A stretch of 64,000 bases of DNA from Mesorhizobium sp. Pch-S (GTDB lineage: Bacteria; Pseudomonadota; Alphaproteobacteria; Rhizobiales; Rhizobiaceae), in contig NZ_CP029562.1 in the NCBI RefSeq assembly GCF_004136315.1, positions 2,356,001-2,420,000 on the forward strand, in the 5' to 3' direction. Each line of letters begins with the position of its first letter. Within the stretch, counting starts at the first letter, position 1. The notes below the pieces were generated by a model. The model did not search any database. It saw only the letters and a program-made list of their open reading frames with translations, and was not told the DNA's origin. This document shows, in pieces, positions 11,108 to 19,651 of this stretch. Position numbers and translations under genes: made by a program.

Positions 11108-11213
11108 ACACCTGCCGCCATGCCTTCTGATCCAAACTAGGCAATTGTGACGGAATTTCCAGCTATATGGCGCAATGTGCGATAGCTAGCGAATCTTTGC
11201 CGCCTGAGTCGGA

Positions 11214-11242
11214 TTGACTTCCAAAACCCTTCTACCTATAAG
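11214..11242 (+). promoter_or_regulatory. Sigma-70 type promoter for rpmH-rnpA-yidC
   Basis: TTGACT at 11214-11219 and TATAAG at 11237-11242 are separated by exactly 17 bases, close to the vegetative consensus. They lie about 125 bases upstream of rpmH, and no other gene start lies in between. It is the best-formed housekeeping promoter I noticed in the window. Confidence 0.65.
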
Positions 11243-11367
11243 CCCCGCTCACGCTCGGGCCCCAGAACCCGGCGCGGTTTCGATCGCGCCAAACAGGGCC
11301 CAGCCAACAAGCTCCTGTTACACAGTGACAGACACAAGAAGGGCCGCACGCCGCGGTATTTAAACAA

Positions 11368-11502
11368 ATGAAGCGTACCTACCAACCCTCCAAGCTCGTC
11401 CGCAAGCGCCGGCATGGCTTCCGTGCCCGCATGGCTACCAAGGGTGGCCGCGGCGTCGTCGCTGCTCGCCGCAACCGCGGTCGCAAGCGGCTGTCCGCCT
11501 AA
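11368..11502 (+). CDS. rpmH: 50S ribosomal protein L34
   Basis: This 44-residue, very basic protein begins [18 protein letters not shown] and ends [11 protein letters not shown], the full-length sequence of bacterial L34. It is the first gene of the rpmH-rnpA-yidC group. A longer reading of rnpA in another frame would overlap its coding sequence. L34 is a small rRNA-binding protein of the large subunit. Confidence 0.98.
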   Translation: MKRTYQPSKLVRKRRHGFRARMATKGGRGVVAARRNRGRKRLSA

Positions 11503-11536
11503 GCGGACGCCACGGCCGTTGCCCTCGACCCGGCCA

Positions 11537-11869
11537 ATGGGACAGGCACCCAAACGGCTTCTGAAACGCACGGATTTCCTGACCGTCCGGCGCGGCGAAA
11601 AGCGGCGCGGGCGGTTTTTCCTCGTTGAAGTGCTGAACCGCGGCGATCATGAAGCGCCGCGTGTCGGGTTCACGGTCACCAAGAAGGTCGGCAACGCCGT
11701 CGTGCGCAACCGGGTCCGCCGGCGGCTGAAAGAAGCCGTGCGCACTTATGCCGCCGCTGACATGGAAAGCGGCCATGACTATGTCATCGTGGGGCGCGAG
11801 GATGTCCTCACCGCGCCATTCGGTGAGCTGAAAGCCGAGCTTTCCCGCCGTATCCACGCAAAACGCTAG
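11537..11869 (+). CDS. rnpA: Ribonuclease P protein component
   Basis: The protein has 110 residues from the ATG at 11537. An upstream ATG at 11414 would give a 151-residue form overlapping rpmH, but its extra residues do not look like RnpA, which normally starts close to LKRTDFL. The core contains [20 protein letters not shown], which includes the RNR motif that contacts the P RNA. It processes tRNA 5' ends as the protein partner of RNase P RNA. It lies 34 bases after rpmH and 20 bases before yidC, so the three are probably co-transcribed. Confidence 0.95.
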   Translation: MGQAPKRLLKRTDFLTVRRGEKRRGRFFLVEVLNRGDHEAPRVGFTVTKKVGNAVVRNRVRRRLKEAVRTYAAADMESGHDYVIVGREDVLTAPFGELKAELSRRIHAKR

Positions 11870-11889
11870 CGCGACAGGCCAAGGTCTCG

Positions 11890-13692
11890 ATGGAAAACAA
11901 CCGCAATTTCTTCATCACCATCGCCTTGTCGGTGCTGATCCTGACGCTGTGGCAGGTGTTCTACATGAACCCGCGCGTCGAAACCCAGCGCGAGACGGCA
12001 CGTATCGAGGCCGAGCGCCAGGCCAAGACAGCCCCGGCAGCGGGAGCGACGGGTACACAGACACCAGCCCAGCCCGGCGCAGTGCCAAGCCTGCCCGGCA
12101 CGGACGGTGCAACCCCGGCCGGACGCGAGCAGGCGCTTGCCGCCACCAGCCGCGTCAAGATCGATACGCCCAGCCTCGAAGGCTCGATCAACCTTACCGG
12201 CGCGCGTCTCGACGACCTCAAGCTGAAGCGCTACCGGCTGACCGTCGACAACAATTCGCCCGAGATCGAGCTGCTCAACCCGTCTGCGCTGCCGAACGGC
12301 TACTATGCCGAGCTCGGTTTCGTCGGCAACGAAGCCACCGGCAAGGTGCCGAGCCCGGACACGGTCTGGACGGTCGACGGCAACGCCACGCTGACGCCGA
12401 CGACGCCGGTGACACTCGCCTATACCAACGACAAGGGCCTGACCTTCAAGCGCACCATCTCGGTCGACGCGAACTACATGTTCAAGGTTTCGGACACCGT
12501 GCAGAACTCCGGTTCGGCGGCTGTCACCCTGTCGAACTATGGCCGCGTCACCCGCTTCGACAAGCCGAGCACGCCGTCGATCTACGTGCTGCATGAAGGC
12601 CTGATCGGCGTGACCGGCGAGGAAGGCCTGCAGGAGCACAAATACGCGTCCGTCGAGAAGGACAAGCAGTATGTGCCAGCCAAGTCGACCAATGGCTGGC
12701 TCGGCATCACCGACAAATACTGGGCGGTGACGCTCGTTCCGACCGAAAAGCAGCCGTTCCAGCCGCGCTTCGCCTATTTCGACGATGGCCGTCCGCGCTA
12801 TCAGTCCGACTTCCTGACCGACCCGATCACCGTCGAGGCCGGCCAGTCGGCCACGGTGGAATCGCTGGTCTTCGCCGGCGCCAAGGAAGTGTCGAAGATC
12901 AATGCCTACGAGAAGGATCTCGACATCCGCCGCTTCGATCTGCTGATCGACTGGGGCTGGTTCTCCTTCATCACCAAGCCGATGTTCTGGCTGATCGACA
13001 CGCTCTACAAGTTCTTCGGCAATTTCGGCCTGGCGATCCTCGCCACCACCGTCATCGTCAAGGCAATCTTCTTCCCGCTCGCCAACAAGTCGTACAAGTC
13101 GATGGCGAACATGAAGAAGGTGCAGCCCAAGATGCTGGAAATCCGCGAAAAATACGCGGACGACAAGATGAAGCAGCAGCAGGCGATGATGGAGCTGTAC
13201 AAGACCGAGAAGATCAATCCGATCGCCGGCTGCTGGCCGGTGCTGATCCAGATCCCGGTGTTCTTCGCGCTCTACAAGGTGCTCTACGTCACCATCGAAA
13301 TGCGGCACGCGCCGTTCTTCGGCTGGATCCACGATCTGGCGGCACCCGATCCGACGTCGCTGCTCAACCTGTTCGGCCTGCTGCCGTTCGCCACGCCGGC
13401 CATGCTGCATATCGGCATCTGGCCGCTGCTGATGGGCGTGACCATGTTCCTGCAGATGCGCATGAACCCGGCACCGCCGGATCCGACGCAGGCCGCGATC
13501 TTCAACTGGATGCCGGTGATCTTCACTTTCATGATGGCGGGCTTCCCGGCCGGCCTGGTGATCTACTGGGCGTGGAACAACCTTCTGTCGATCCTGCAGC
13601 AGGGCGCGATCATGAAGCGCCAGGGCGCCAAGATCGAGCTGTGGGACAATCTGGCCGGTCTCTTCAAGAAGAAACCAACGCCCGCAGAGTAG
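11890..13692 (+). CDS. yidC: Membrane protein insertase YidC
   Basis: The protein has 600 residues, typical of Gram-negative YidC. An N-terminal membrane anchor (FFITIALSVLILTLWQVFYM) is followed by an Ala/Pro/Thr-rich linker and the large periplasmic beta-sandwich domain (about 90-350). The conserved five-helix insertase core is at about 365-580 (FGLAILATTVIVKAIFFPLA, INPIAGCWPVLIQIPVFFAL). It inserts and folds inner-membrane proteins alone or with SecYEG. It begins 20 bases after rnpA, and a strong hairpin terminator follows its stop. Confidence 0.98.
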   Translation: MENNRNFFITIALSVLILTLWQVFYMNPRVETQRETARIEAERQAKTAPAAGATGTQTPAQPGAVPSLPGTDGATPAGREQALAATSRVKIDTPSLEGSINLTGARLDDLKLKRYRLTVDNNSPEIELLNPSALPNGYYAELGFVGNEATGKVPSPDTVWTVDGNATLTPTTPVTLAYTNDKGLTFKRTISVDANYMFKVSDTVQNSGSAAVTLSNYGRVTRFDKPSTPSIYVLHEGLIGVTGEEGLQEHKYASVEKDKQYVPAKSTNGWLGITDKYWAVTLVPTEKQPFQPRFAYFDDGRPRYQSDFLTDPITVEAGQSATVESLVFAGAKEVSKINAYEKDLDIRRFDLLIDWGWFSFITKPMFWLIDTLYKFFGNFGLAILATTVIVKAIFFPLANKSYKSMANMKKVQPKMLEIREKYADDKMKQQQAMMELYKTEKINPIAGCWPVLIQIPVFFALYKVLYVTIEMRHAPFFGWIHDLAAPDPTSLLNLFGLLPFATPAMLHIGIWPLLMGVTMFLQMRMNPAPPDPTQAAIFNWMPVIFTFMMAGFPAGLVIYWAWNNLLSILQQGAIMKRQGAKIELWDNLAGLFKKKPTPAE

Positions 13693-13714
13693 CGAGCCAA
13701 GCTATCCCTTTGGA

Positions 13715-13743
13715 AAAAGGCCCTGGCATAGCCGGGGCCTTTT
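13715..13743 (+). terminator. Rho-independent terminator after yidC
   Basis: AAAAGGCCCTGGC and GCCGGGGCCTTTT form a 13-pair stem, with one T-G pair, around the loop ATA, and the stem ends in T residues. It sits 23 bases after the yidC stop and separates the rpmH operon from the acetyltransferase-engB pair. The A-rich left arm would also let it work in the other direction. Confidence 0.8.
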
Positions 13744-13803
13744 GCTATTGGCGAAAAGATTGGGCTATCTTTCAGTTCCGCCGCAATCTCGCCGGAGATC
13801 ACA

Positions 13804-14442
13804 ATGAACGGCCCTAATCCCAACACCAAGCATCCGACGCTGCATCACAATCGGGTCGGCTTCCTCAAGCCGATCGTCCACGCTCCCAACATCGAGATCG
13901 GCGACTATACCTATTACGACGATCCTGGCGGGCCCGAGAGTTTCGTCGAGACCTGCGTGCTGCATCATCACCCGTTCATTGGCGACAAGCTGATCATCGG
14001 CAAGTTCTGCGCCATCTCCGAAGGCGCCCGTTTCATCATGAACGGCGCCAACCACGTCATGGGCGGCTTTTCGACCTATCCGTTCAACATCTTCAGCCAC
14101 GGCTGGGAAAAGGGCTTCGACGTCGCGACCTGGAAAGCCGAATTGCGTGGCGACACGGTGATCGGCAACGACGTCTGGATCGGCATGAACACCGCGATCA
14201 TGCCCGGCGTGAAGATCGGCGATGGCGCGATCATTGCCGCGAAGTCGGTGGTGACCCGAGACGTGCCACCCTATGCGATTGCCGCCGGCAACAGCGCCAA
14301 GGTGGTGAAGATGCGCTTCGACGACGAAACCATCGCGCGCCTGCGGCAGATCGCCTGGTGGGACTGGCCCGCCGACAAGATCACCCGCAACCTCGATGCC
14401 ATCCGCGGCGCCGACATCGACCGGCTCGAGGCCTCGAAGTGA
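13804..14442 (+). CDS. CatB/Vat-like hexapeptide-repeat O-acetyltransferase
   Basis: The protein has 212 residues with the left-handed beta-helix pattern ([39 protein letters not shown], then [16 protein letters not shown]), the [10 protein letters not shown] loop carrying the catalytic His of the xenobiotic acetyltransferase class, and the C-terminal WWDWP motif typical of CatB-related enzymes. Family members acetylate chloramphenicol or streptogramins, but many chromosomal copies have no proven antibiotic role. It lies between yidC and engB and overlaps the engB start by 4 bases (GTGA), so the two are translationally coupled. A housekeeping or envelope-related substrate is as likely as resistance. 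Confidence 0.85.
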   Translation: MNGPNPNTKHPTLHHNRVGFLKPIVHAPNIEIGDYTYYDDPGGPESFVETCVLHHHPFIGDKLIIGKFCAISEGARFIMNGANHVMGGFSTYPFNIFSHGWEKGFDVATWKAELRGDTVIGNDVWIGMNTAIMPGVKIGDGAIIAAKSVVTRDVPPYAIAAGNSAKVVKMRFDDETIARLRQIAWWDWPADKITRNLDAIRGADIDRLEASK

Positions 14443-15098
14443 CCGCAGAAACAGTTACTGCGGTCGGCGAGGACATCTTCACGCGGCCATGGATCTTCAT
14501 CCGCGGCGTGCCCGCCATGAAGTTCCTGCCGCCCGAAGGCCCGCCGGAGATCGCCTTTGCCGGCCGTTCCAATGTCGGCAAGTCGTCGCTGATCAATGCG
14601 CTGGTCGGCCAGAAGGGGCTGGCGCGCACATCCAACACACCCGGCCGGACGCAGGAGCTCAACTATTTCGTGCCCGACGGCTTTTCCGGTGAAGGTGCCG
14701 ACCTGCCGCCATTGGCCCTGGTCGACATGCCGGGCTACGGCTATGCGCAGGCGCCGAAGGAGCAGGTCGACCAGTGGACGAAGCTTGTCTTCGACTACCT
14801 GAAGGGCCGGGTGACACTGAAGCGTGTCTATGTGCTGATCGACGCGCGTCACGGCATCAAGAAGAACGACGAGGACGTGCTGACCCTGCTCGACAAGGCG
14901 GCTGTCTCCTACCAGATCGTGCTGACCAAGACGGATAAGATCAAGGCTGCCGGCGTGCCGCGCCTGATCGAAGAGACGCTGGCCAAGATCAAGAAGCGGC
15001 CGGCAGCTTTCCCCGGCGTGCTGGCAACGTCATCCGAGAAAGTGGACGGGCTTGAGGACCTGCGCGCAGCGATCGTTCTGGTCGCCAACGGCGGATAA
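14439..15098 (+). CDS. engB: Ribosome-biogenesis GTPase EngB (YihA/YsxC)
   Basis: The protein has 219 residues from a GTG at 14439 whose last two bases lie in the TGA of the preceding gene. A longer frame upstream lies inside the acetyltransferase gene. The G1 P-loop is GRSNVGKSS (42-50), the switch region is [15 protein letters not shown]3 is DMPGYG and G4 is TKTDK, all characteristic of EngB. It is an essential GTPase needed for late assembly of the 50S subunit. Coupling to the acetyltransferase and nearness to rpmH-rnpA-yidC fit the conserved rhizobial arrangement. Confidence 0.95.
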   Translation: MTAETVTAVGEDIFTRPWIFIRGVPAMKFLPPEGPPEIAFAGRSNVGKSSLINALVGQKGLARTSNTPGRTQELNYFVPDGFSGEGADLPPLALVDMPGYGYAQAPKEQVDQWTKLVFDYLKGRVTLKRVYVLIDARHGIKKNDEDVLTLLDKAAVSYQIVLTKTDKIKAAGVPRLIEETLAKIKKRPAAFPGVLATSSEKVDGLEDLRAAIVLVANGG

Positions 15099-15288
15099 AC
15101 CACCTCATATCCATGGTCATATCGAATGACCATTGCAGCGCGCCGCGCCCGTTGGCGCGAAGCTGGGGTGTTTCCGTTTTACCGAAACGTGGAAACGCTC
15201 CAACCTTTTTGTTTTTCTGTGGCGACCTGGATGGGCCGCGCCGGCGATTGAGGCGTCCTGGATGTGTCAACATCCTGGACCTTTGGTA

Positions 15289-16014
15289 TCAGTCTGTGCG
15301 GCGTGCCTTGTCCTGCGCGGCGAACGCTTCCGTGCCATAGGCCTTCAGGAAGACGTCGACGCCCGCCCGCACCACATAGCGGATCTCATGGTCAGCAGGC
15401 GACTGGCGCCGGTAGCCGTAAAGGCGCTGCCTGAGCAGGCCTGCCATGCAGAGTTCGGAGAGCTGGTAGGCGGCTAGATCGACGTCGGCTATCTCAAGCA
15501 GGCCCTTTGCGATCGCCCGGTTGAGGAAAGCCTCCACCTTGGCATGACCCTGCTTGGGCCCCTTCTCGTAGAAACGCAGGCCGAGCTCCGGAATGCGCTC
15601 GGCGACGCCGATGACGGTGCGCTGCGCCATCACCACCTTGTCCGAGGTGATCTTGTAGGAAAGAGCCATGCCGAAGTCCTCGAGGACATCCCGCAGATTG
15701 TCCTCGCGGTCGAGCACCTCATAGAGATTCTGGAAGATCTTGCAGCGCTCTTCCTCGACCAGGGCCTCGAACAGCTCTTCCTTGTTGTCGAAGTAGACGT
15801 AGATCGTACCCTTCGAGACGCCGGCTTCGCGGGTGACGTCGTTCATCGAAGCCGCGTCAAAACCCTTGTCCATGAAGACGCGCCGGGCACCTTCCATGAT
15901 CTGGTCGCGCTTGACCGGATCCTGACCCGCGGCGGGCCGCCCGCGGCCGGAGAGCTCGTCGGCTTTCTCGACTTTGTCCGGTTTCGTTTCGGTATCTATG
16001 AGAGTTTCGCTCAT
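15289..16014 (-). CDS. TetR/AcrR-family repressor of the adjacent EmrAB-type efflux genes
   Basis: The protein has 241 residues. A charged N-terminal tail of about 35 residues precedes the helix-turn-helix (AASMNDVTREAGVSKGTIYV, then YFDNKEELFEALVEEE). The rest is an all-helical ligand-binding and dimer domain. It is divergent from the HlyD/EmrA gene across 122 bases holding two near-identical palindromes, which makes autoregulation and control of the pump very likely. The inducer would be a pump substrate and is unknown. Confidence 0.9.
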   Translation of the reverse strand: MSETLIDTETKPDKVEKADELSGRGRPAAGQDPVKRDQIMEGARRVFMDKGFDAASMNDVTREAGVSKGTIYVYFDNKEELFEALVEEERCKIFQNLYEVLDREDNLRDVLEDFGMALSYKITSDKVVMAQRTVIGVAERIPELGLRFYEKGPKQGHAKVEAFLNRAIAKGLLEIADVDLAAYQLSELCMAGLLRQRLYGYRRQSPADHEIRYVVRAGVDVFLKAYGTEAFAAQDKARRTD

Positions 16015-16037
16015 TTTCCCTGTACGCGTAAAATAAT

Positions 16038-16112
16038 TCGAACCAATCGGTTCGATGTCACTTGATATGGGCTTGTTCTTACGTTAAGTCAACATCGAAC
16101 CGAACGGTTCAG
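16038..16112. promoter_or_regulatory. Two GAACC-N4-GGTTC operators between the TetR gene and emrAB
   Basis: TCGAACC-AATC-GGTTCGA at 16038-16055 is a perfect 7-base palindrome. A second copy, TCGAACC-GAAC-GGTTCAG, lies at 16095-16112, 57 bases downstream. The first is 24 bases from the TetR start and the second 25 bases before the EmrA start, so each probably covers one of the two divergent promoters. Binding by the adjacent TetR protein is an inference from position and repetition. Confidence 0.75.
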
Positions 16113-16136
16113 TTCGCAAATCACAAGAGCGTAGCC

Positions 16137-17315
16137 ATGTCGAACTCTTCTACCCCGACCACCGCCGAGGTGCATCCGTTTCCGAATGCCAAGGCACCAT
16201 CCGCCGAAGCGCCGACCGCGCCGGTGGAAACTGCGGCCGAAGCACCGGCGCCCGCAAAGAAGAAGCGCTCGGTACGTTCGCTGCTGCTGCCCATCATCGG
16301 ATTGGGCCTGGTCGGCACCGGCCTCTGGTACGGCTACGGCTACTGGACCGATGGCCGTTTCATGATCTCGACGGACGACGCCTATGTACAGGCCGACATG
16401 GCCTTCGTCTCGCCGAAGGTCTCCGGCTACATCGATGAGATCAAGGTCGAGAACAACCAGCAAGTGAAGGCCGGCGACCCGCTGTTCATCGTCGATTCCG
16501 GCGACTACCGCATCGCCGTCGACCAGGCCGCCGCCCAGATCGCGACGCTGGACAAGACGCTGGCGCGCATCGACGCGCAGATCACCGCCGCTCATGCCTC
16601 CCTGCAGCAGGCCGAAGCGCAGAAGAATTCGGCTCAGGCCGCTGCGGACAATGCCCAGCGCACCCAGGGACGCACGGCGCAACTGCTGAAGACGCATGTC
16701 GCCACGCAGGCGCAGCTGGACGATGCGCAGACCGCGGTCGACCAGACCCGTGCTTCGTTGGCCAGCGCCGATGCACAGATCGCTGCGGCGAAGGCCAATA
16801 TCGGCGTGCTGGAAGCTCAGCGCGCGGAATCAGCCAGCACGCAGGCATCGTTGCGCCTGACCAAGGACAAGGCCGAGCGCGACCTCGGCTTCACCGTGCT
16901 GCGGGCTCCCTATGATGGCGTCGTCGGCAACCGTTCGGTGGAAAAGGGCAATCTCGTCAGCCCGGGCCAGAAGCTGGCGGCCATCGTGCCGATGAACAAG
17001 CTCTATGTCGTCGCCAACTTCAAGGAAACACAGCTTGCCCGCCTCGTGCCGGGTGAGACGGTGCGCATCGCGGTCGATGCTCTGCACAATGAAACATTCG
17101 AAGGAACCGTCTCCTCGCTGGCGCCCGCCTCCGGCGCGGTGTTCTCGATGCTGCCGCCGGAGAACGCCACCGGCAACTTCACCAAGGTGGTGCAGCGCGT
17201 GCCGGTGCGCATCGATGTGTCACCCGAAGCCATCGCGACAGGCAGGCTGCGCGCGGGTCTCAGCGTCATCGTCGACGTCGACAGCCGCACTGCACCGTCA
17301 GCAACGACCAAATAG
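16137..17315 (+). CDS. emrA: HlyD-family membrane-fusion subunit of a multidrug efflux pump (EmrA type)
   Basis: The protein has 392 residues from the ATG at 16137. An earlier in-frame start at 16062 would read through the operator. There is a cytoplasmic Ala/Pro-rich tail, one membrane anchor (SLLLPIIGLGLVGTGLWYGY), then TDDAYVQADMAFVSPKVSGY, the EmrA/HlyD-family signature at the start of the barrel-sandwich hybrid. A long coiled-coil hairpin (about 135-250) precedes the second lipoyl half (VLRAPYDGVVGNRSVEKGNL). It bridges the EmrB transporter to an outer-membrane channel. It is followed 12 bases later by the DHA2 transporter gene. Confidence 0.9.
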   Translation: MSNSSTPTTAEVHPFPNAKAPSAEAPTAPVETAAEAPAPAKKKRSVRSLLLPIIGLGLVGTGLWYGYGYWTDGRFMISTDDAYVQADMAFVSPKVSGYIDEIKVENNQQVKAGDPLFIVDSGDYRIAVDQAAAQIATLDKTLARIDAQITAAHASLQQAEAQKNSAQAAADNAQRTQGRTAQLLKTHVATQAQLDDAQTAVDQTRASLASADAQIAAAKANIGVLEAQRAESASTQASLRLTKDKAERDLGFTVLRAPYDGVVGNRSVEKGNLVSPGQKLAAIVPMNKLYVVANFKETQLARLVPGETVRIAVDALHNETFEGTVSSLAPASGAVFSMLPPENATGNFTKVVQRVPVRIDVSPEAIATGRLRAGLSVIVDVDSRTAPSATTK

Positions 17316-17327
17316 CGGGAAGCTACC

Positions 17328-18911
17328 ATGTCGAGCATCGACGCCGTTGCCGCAGCAAGGCCTGTCGATCACATCGAACCGCGGCGCGTCATCGCCTTCC
17401 TGGCGATGGTGTTCGGCATGTTCATGGCGATCCTGGACATCCAGATCGTCTCGGCGTCGCTCGCCGAGATCCAGGCCGGCCTTTCGGCCAGCTCCGACGA
17501 GATCCCGTGGGTTCAGACCTCCTACCTGATCGCGGAAGTCATCATGATCCCGCTGTCAGGCTTCCTGAGCCGCATGCTGTCGACACGCGTGCTGTTCACG
17601 ATCTCCGCCGCCGGCTTCACCGCTGCGAGTGCGCTGGCGGCCACAGCCACCAACATCGACCAGATGATCATCTATCGGGCGATCCAGGGCTTCATCGGCG
17701 GCGGCATGATTCCTTCGGTCTTCGCAGCCGCCTTCACCATCTTCCCACCATCGCGGCGCGCCATCGTCTCGCCGATGATCGGCCTGGTCGCCACGCTGGC
17801 GCCAACCATCGGCCCGACAGTCGGCGGCTACATCAGCCACGCCATGTCCTGGCACTGGCTGTTCCTGATCAATGTCGTGCCCGGCATCATGGTGGCGACG
17901 GCGGCCTGGACGCTGATCGATTTCGACAAGCCCGACATGAGCCTTTTGAAGAAGTTCGACTGGTGGGGCCTCGCCGGCATGGCCGCTTTCCTCGGCTCGC
18001 TGGAATATGTGCTTGAAGAAGGGCCCAACCACGACTGGCTGCAGGAGCAGTCGGTGTTCATCTTCGCCATCGTCATGACGGTCGGCGCGATCGTGTTCTT
18101 CTGGCGCGTGTTCACCGCCGAGGAGCCCATCGTCGACCTGCGTGCCTTCAGCAACATCAACTTCGCCTTCGGTTCGCTGTTCTCCTTCGTAATGGGTATC
18201 GGCCTCTACGGGCTCACCTATCTCTACCCGATCTATCTCGGCCGCATCCGCGGTTATGATTCCATGATGATCGGCGAGGCGCTGTTCGTGTCCGGTCTCG
18301 CCATGTTCCTGACGGCGCCGGTCTCCGGCATCCTGTCGAACAAGCTCGACCCGCGCCTGATGATCGCGACCGGCTTTGTCGGCTTCGCTGCAGGCACCTG
18401 GCAGATGACACATCTCACCGCCGACTGGGATTTCTGGGAGCTGTTCGTTCCACAGATCCTGCGCGGCGCCTCGATGATGCTGTGCATGGTGGCGATCAAC
18501 AACATTGCGCTTGGCACCCTGCCGCCGTCACGACTGAAGAATGCTTCGGGCCTGTTCAACCTGACCCGCAACCTTGGCGGAGCAGTGGGCTTGGCATTGA
18601 TCAACACCATCCTGATCGACCGCAACGCCTTCCACTATGCCCGGCTGTCGGAGCATGTGCAGTGGGGCAGCGAAGCCGCGCAGGACAAGCTGCGCAACAT
18701 GACGCTGAACTTCCAGTCGCAAGGCGGGCTGGATGCCGGTAGCGCGGCCCTCTCCAAGCTGTCGGCCATCGTGCACCAGCAGGCAGCACTGCTGTCCTTC
18801 ATGGACGTCTTCTATCTGCTGACGATGCTGTTCCTCTCGCTGGCGGCCTTCGTGATGGTCATCAAGCGGCCGCCGACCGCGGCCGGCGGTGGAGGCGGCG
18901 GCGGTCACTAG
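17328..18911 (+). CDS. emrB: DHA2-family MFS multidrug transporter (EmrB type)
   Basis: The protein has 527 residues with about fourteen hydrophobic segments, the DHA2 topology. AILDIQIVSASLAEIQAGLS in the first helix and PWVQTSYLIAEVIMIPLSGF in the second are standard EmrB motifs. The C-terminus ends in a Gly run. It uses the proton gradient to expel hydrophobic toxicants together with the EmrA-like subunit encoded 12 bases upstream. The pair is probably repressed by the divergent TetR protein. The TAG stop is the first part of a TAGAGCG repeat found at two other gene ends in this window. Confidence 0.92.
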   Translation: MSSIDAVAAARPVDHIEPRRVIAFLAMVFGMFMAILDIQIVSASLAEIQAGLSASSDEIPWVQTSYLIAEVIMIPLSGFLSRMLSTRVLFTISAAGFTAASALAATATNIDQMIIYRAIQGFIGGGMIPSVFAAAFTIFPPSRRAIVSPMIGLVATLAPTIGPTVGGYISHAMSWHWLFLINVVPGIMVATAAWTLIDFDKPDMSLLKKFDWWGLAGMAAFLGSLEYVLEEGPNHDWLQEQSVFIFAIVMTVGAIVFFWRVFTAEEPIVDLRAFSNINFAFGSLFSFVMGIGLYGLTYLYPIYLGRIRGYDSMMIGEALFVSGLAMFLTAPVSGILSNKLDPRLMIATGFVGFAAGTWQMTHLTADWDFWELFVPQILRGASMMLCMVAINNIALGTLPPSRLKNASGLFNLTRNLGGAVGLALINTILIDRNAFHYARLSEHVQWGSEAAQDKLRNMTLNFQSQGGLDAGSAALSKLSAIVHQQAALLSFMDVFYLLTMLFLSLAAFVMVIKRPPTAAGGGGGGGH

Positions 18912-18965
18912 AGCGTTTACGCAATTCCAGACCGAAAACCGCTGCAACTTTCCCTTGAGTTGCAG
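18909..18965. repeat. Degenerate copy of an intergenic palindromic repeat (TAGAGCGTTTACGCAATTCC type)
   Basis: Beginning in the emrB stop codon, the sequence reads TAGAGCGTTTACGCAATTCC, then GACCGAAAACCGCTGCAACT and a decayed right arm ending near GAGTTGC. In inverted form it matches the stretch at 50025-50082 (ACGCAATTCC/ACGTAATTCC type ends and AAACCGCTGC/AGACCGATGC centre). It looks like an ageing member of a dispersed rhizobial intergenic repeat family. Confidence 0.55.
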
Positions 18966-18980
18966 TGACCCCGGACCTGG

Positions 18981-19481
18981 TCAGGCGGCAGCGGCCTGGA
19001 AATTCAAGGCAACGCCGTTGATGCAATGGCGCTTGCCGGTGGGCGGTGGGCCGTCATCGAAGATGTGGCCGAGATGGCCACCGCAGCGACGGCAATGACA
19101 TTCCACCCGCACCATGCCGAGCGTCCTGTCTTCATGCGTGCCGATGGCATTGGGCAAGGCCTGCCAGAAGCTCGGCCAGCCCGTGCCTGAATCGAATTTC
19201 GTCTCGGACGCATAAAGCGGCAGCTCGCAACCGGCGCAGGCAAAGACACCTTTCCGGTGCTCGTTGAGCAGCGGGCTGGTGCCCGGGTATTCGGTATCCT
19301 CCTGGCGCAGCACGGCATACTGCTCGGGCGTCAGCTGGCTTTTCCATTCGGCATCGGTCTTCTGGACCTCGAATGTCTCGGCCCGCGCCGGCTGCACGCT
19401 GCCAAGGCGCGAGAATGCCCAGGCGCCCACTCCCGCCAACGCCACGGCGGCTGTACCAAGCAGGAAATCGCGCCGATCCAT
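18981..19481 (-). CDS. msrB: Exported peptide-methionine (R)-S-oxide reductase MsrB with Tat-type signal
   Basis: The protein has 166 residues from the ATG at 19481, preferred over the ATG at 19490 because AAGGATGAGG lies just before it. MDRRDFLLGTAAVALAG is a twin-arginine signal with a hydrophobic core, so the enzyme is probably exported folded. The mature part is a full MsrB: zinc ligands in CAGC and CRRC, GTGWPSFW in the substrate pocket, and the catalytic Cys in RHCINGVALNF. It repairs methionine-R-sulfoxide. Most MsrB proteins are cytoplasmic, so an exported one implies repair of oxidised envelope proteins. It lies downstream of the fasciclin gene on the same strand, after a 170-base gap. 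Confidence 0.92.
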   Translation of the reverse strand: MDRRDFLLGTAAVALAGVGAWAFSRLGSVQPARAETFEVQKTDAEWKSQLTPEQYAVLRQEDTEYPGTSPLLNEHRKGVFACAGCELPLYASETKFDSGTGWPSFWQALPNAIGTHEDRTLGMVRVECHCRRCGGHLGHIFDDGPPPTGKRHCINGVALNFQAAAA

Positions 19482-19651
19482 AAGCCTCATCCTTTTTTGT
19501 ATCCTGCCCCGATCAGCGACAGTCGTGAAATCAACTTGCTGTTGATCTTATGCCCGCGAAGCTGAGTAAGAGCGGCCGCACGCCAGTCTGGGAGGACCAA
19601 CGCGCGGCCGCCGTGCCTTATTCCCGTTCTTCGTCGGGAACCGACCTGCCG

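Noticed and set aside
9584..11140. 518-residue plus-strand frame across the histidine kinase
   Set aside because: Antisense to a kinase with all catalytic boxes; composition typical of a shadow frame.
11414..11536. Longer N-terminus for RnpA overlapping rpmH
   Set aside because: The extra 41 residues are out-of-frame rpmH sequence and the RnpA family starts near the ATG at 11537.
11866..13410. 514-residue minus-strand frame across yidC
   Set aside because: Antisense to yidC, low-complexity Arg/Asp/His composition, no domain.
19572..19611. Two GCGGCCGC palindromes between msrB and the fasciclin gene
   Set aside because: Each is an 8-base self-palindrome expected by chance in GC-rich DNA; no flanking T-tract or wider symmetry supports a terminator or site.
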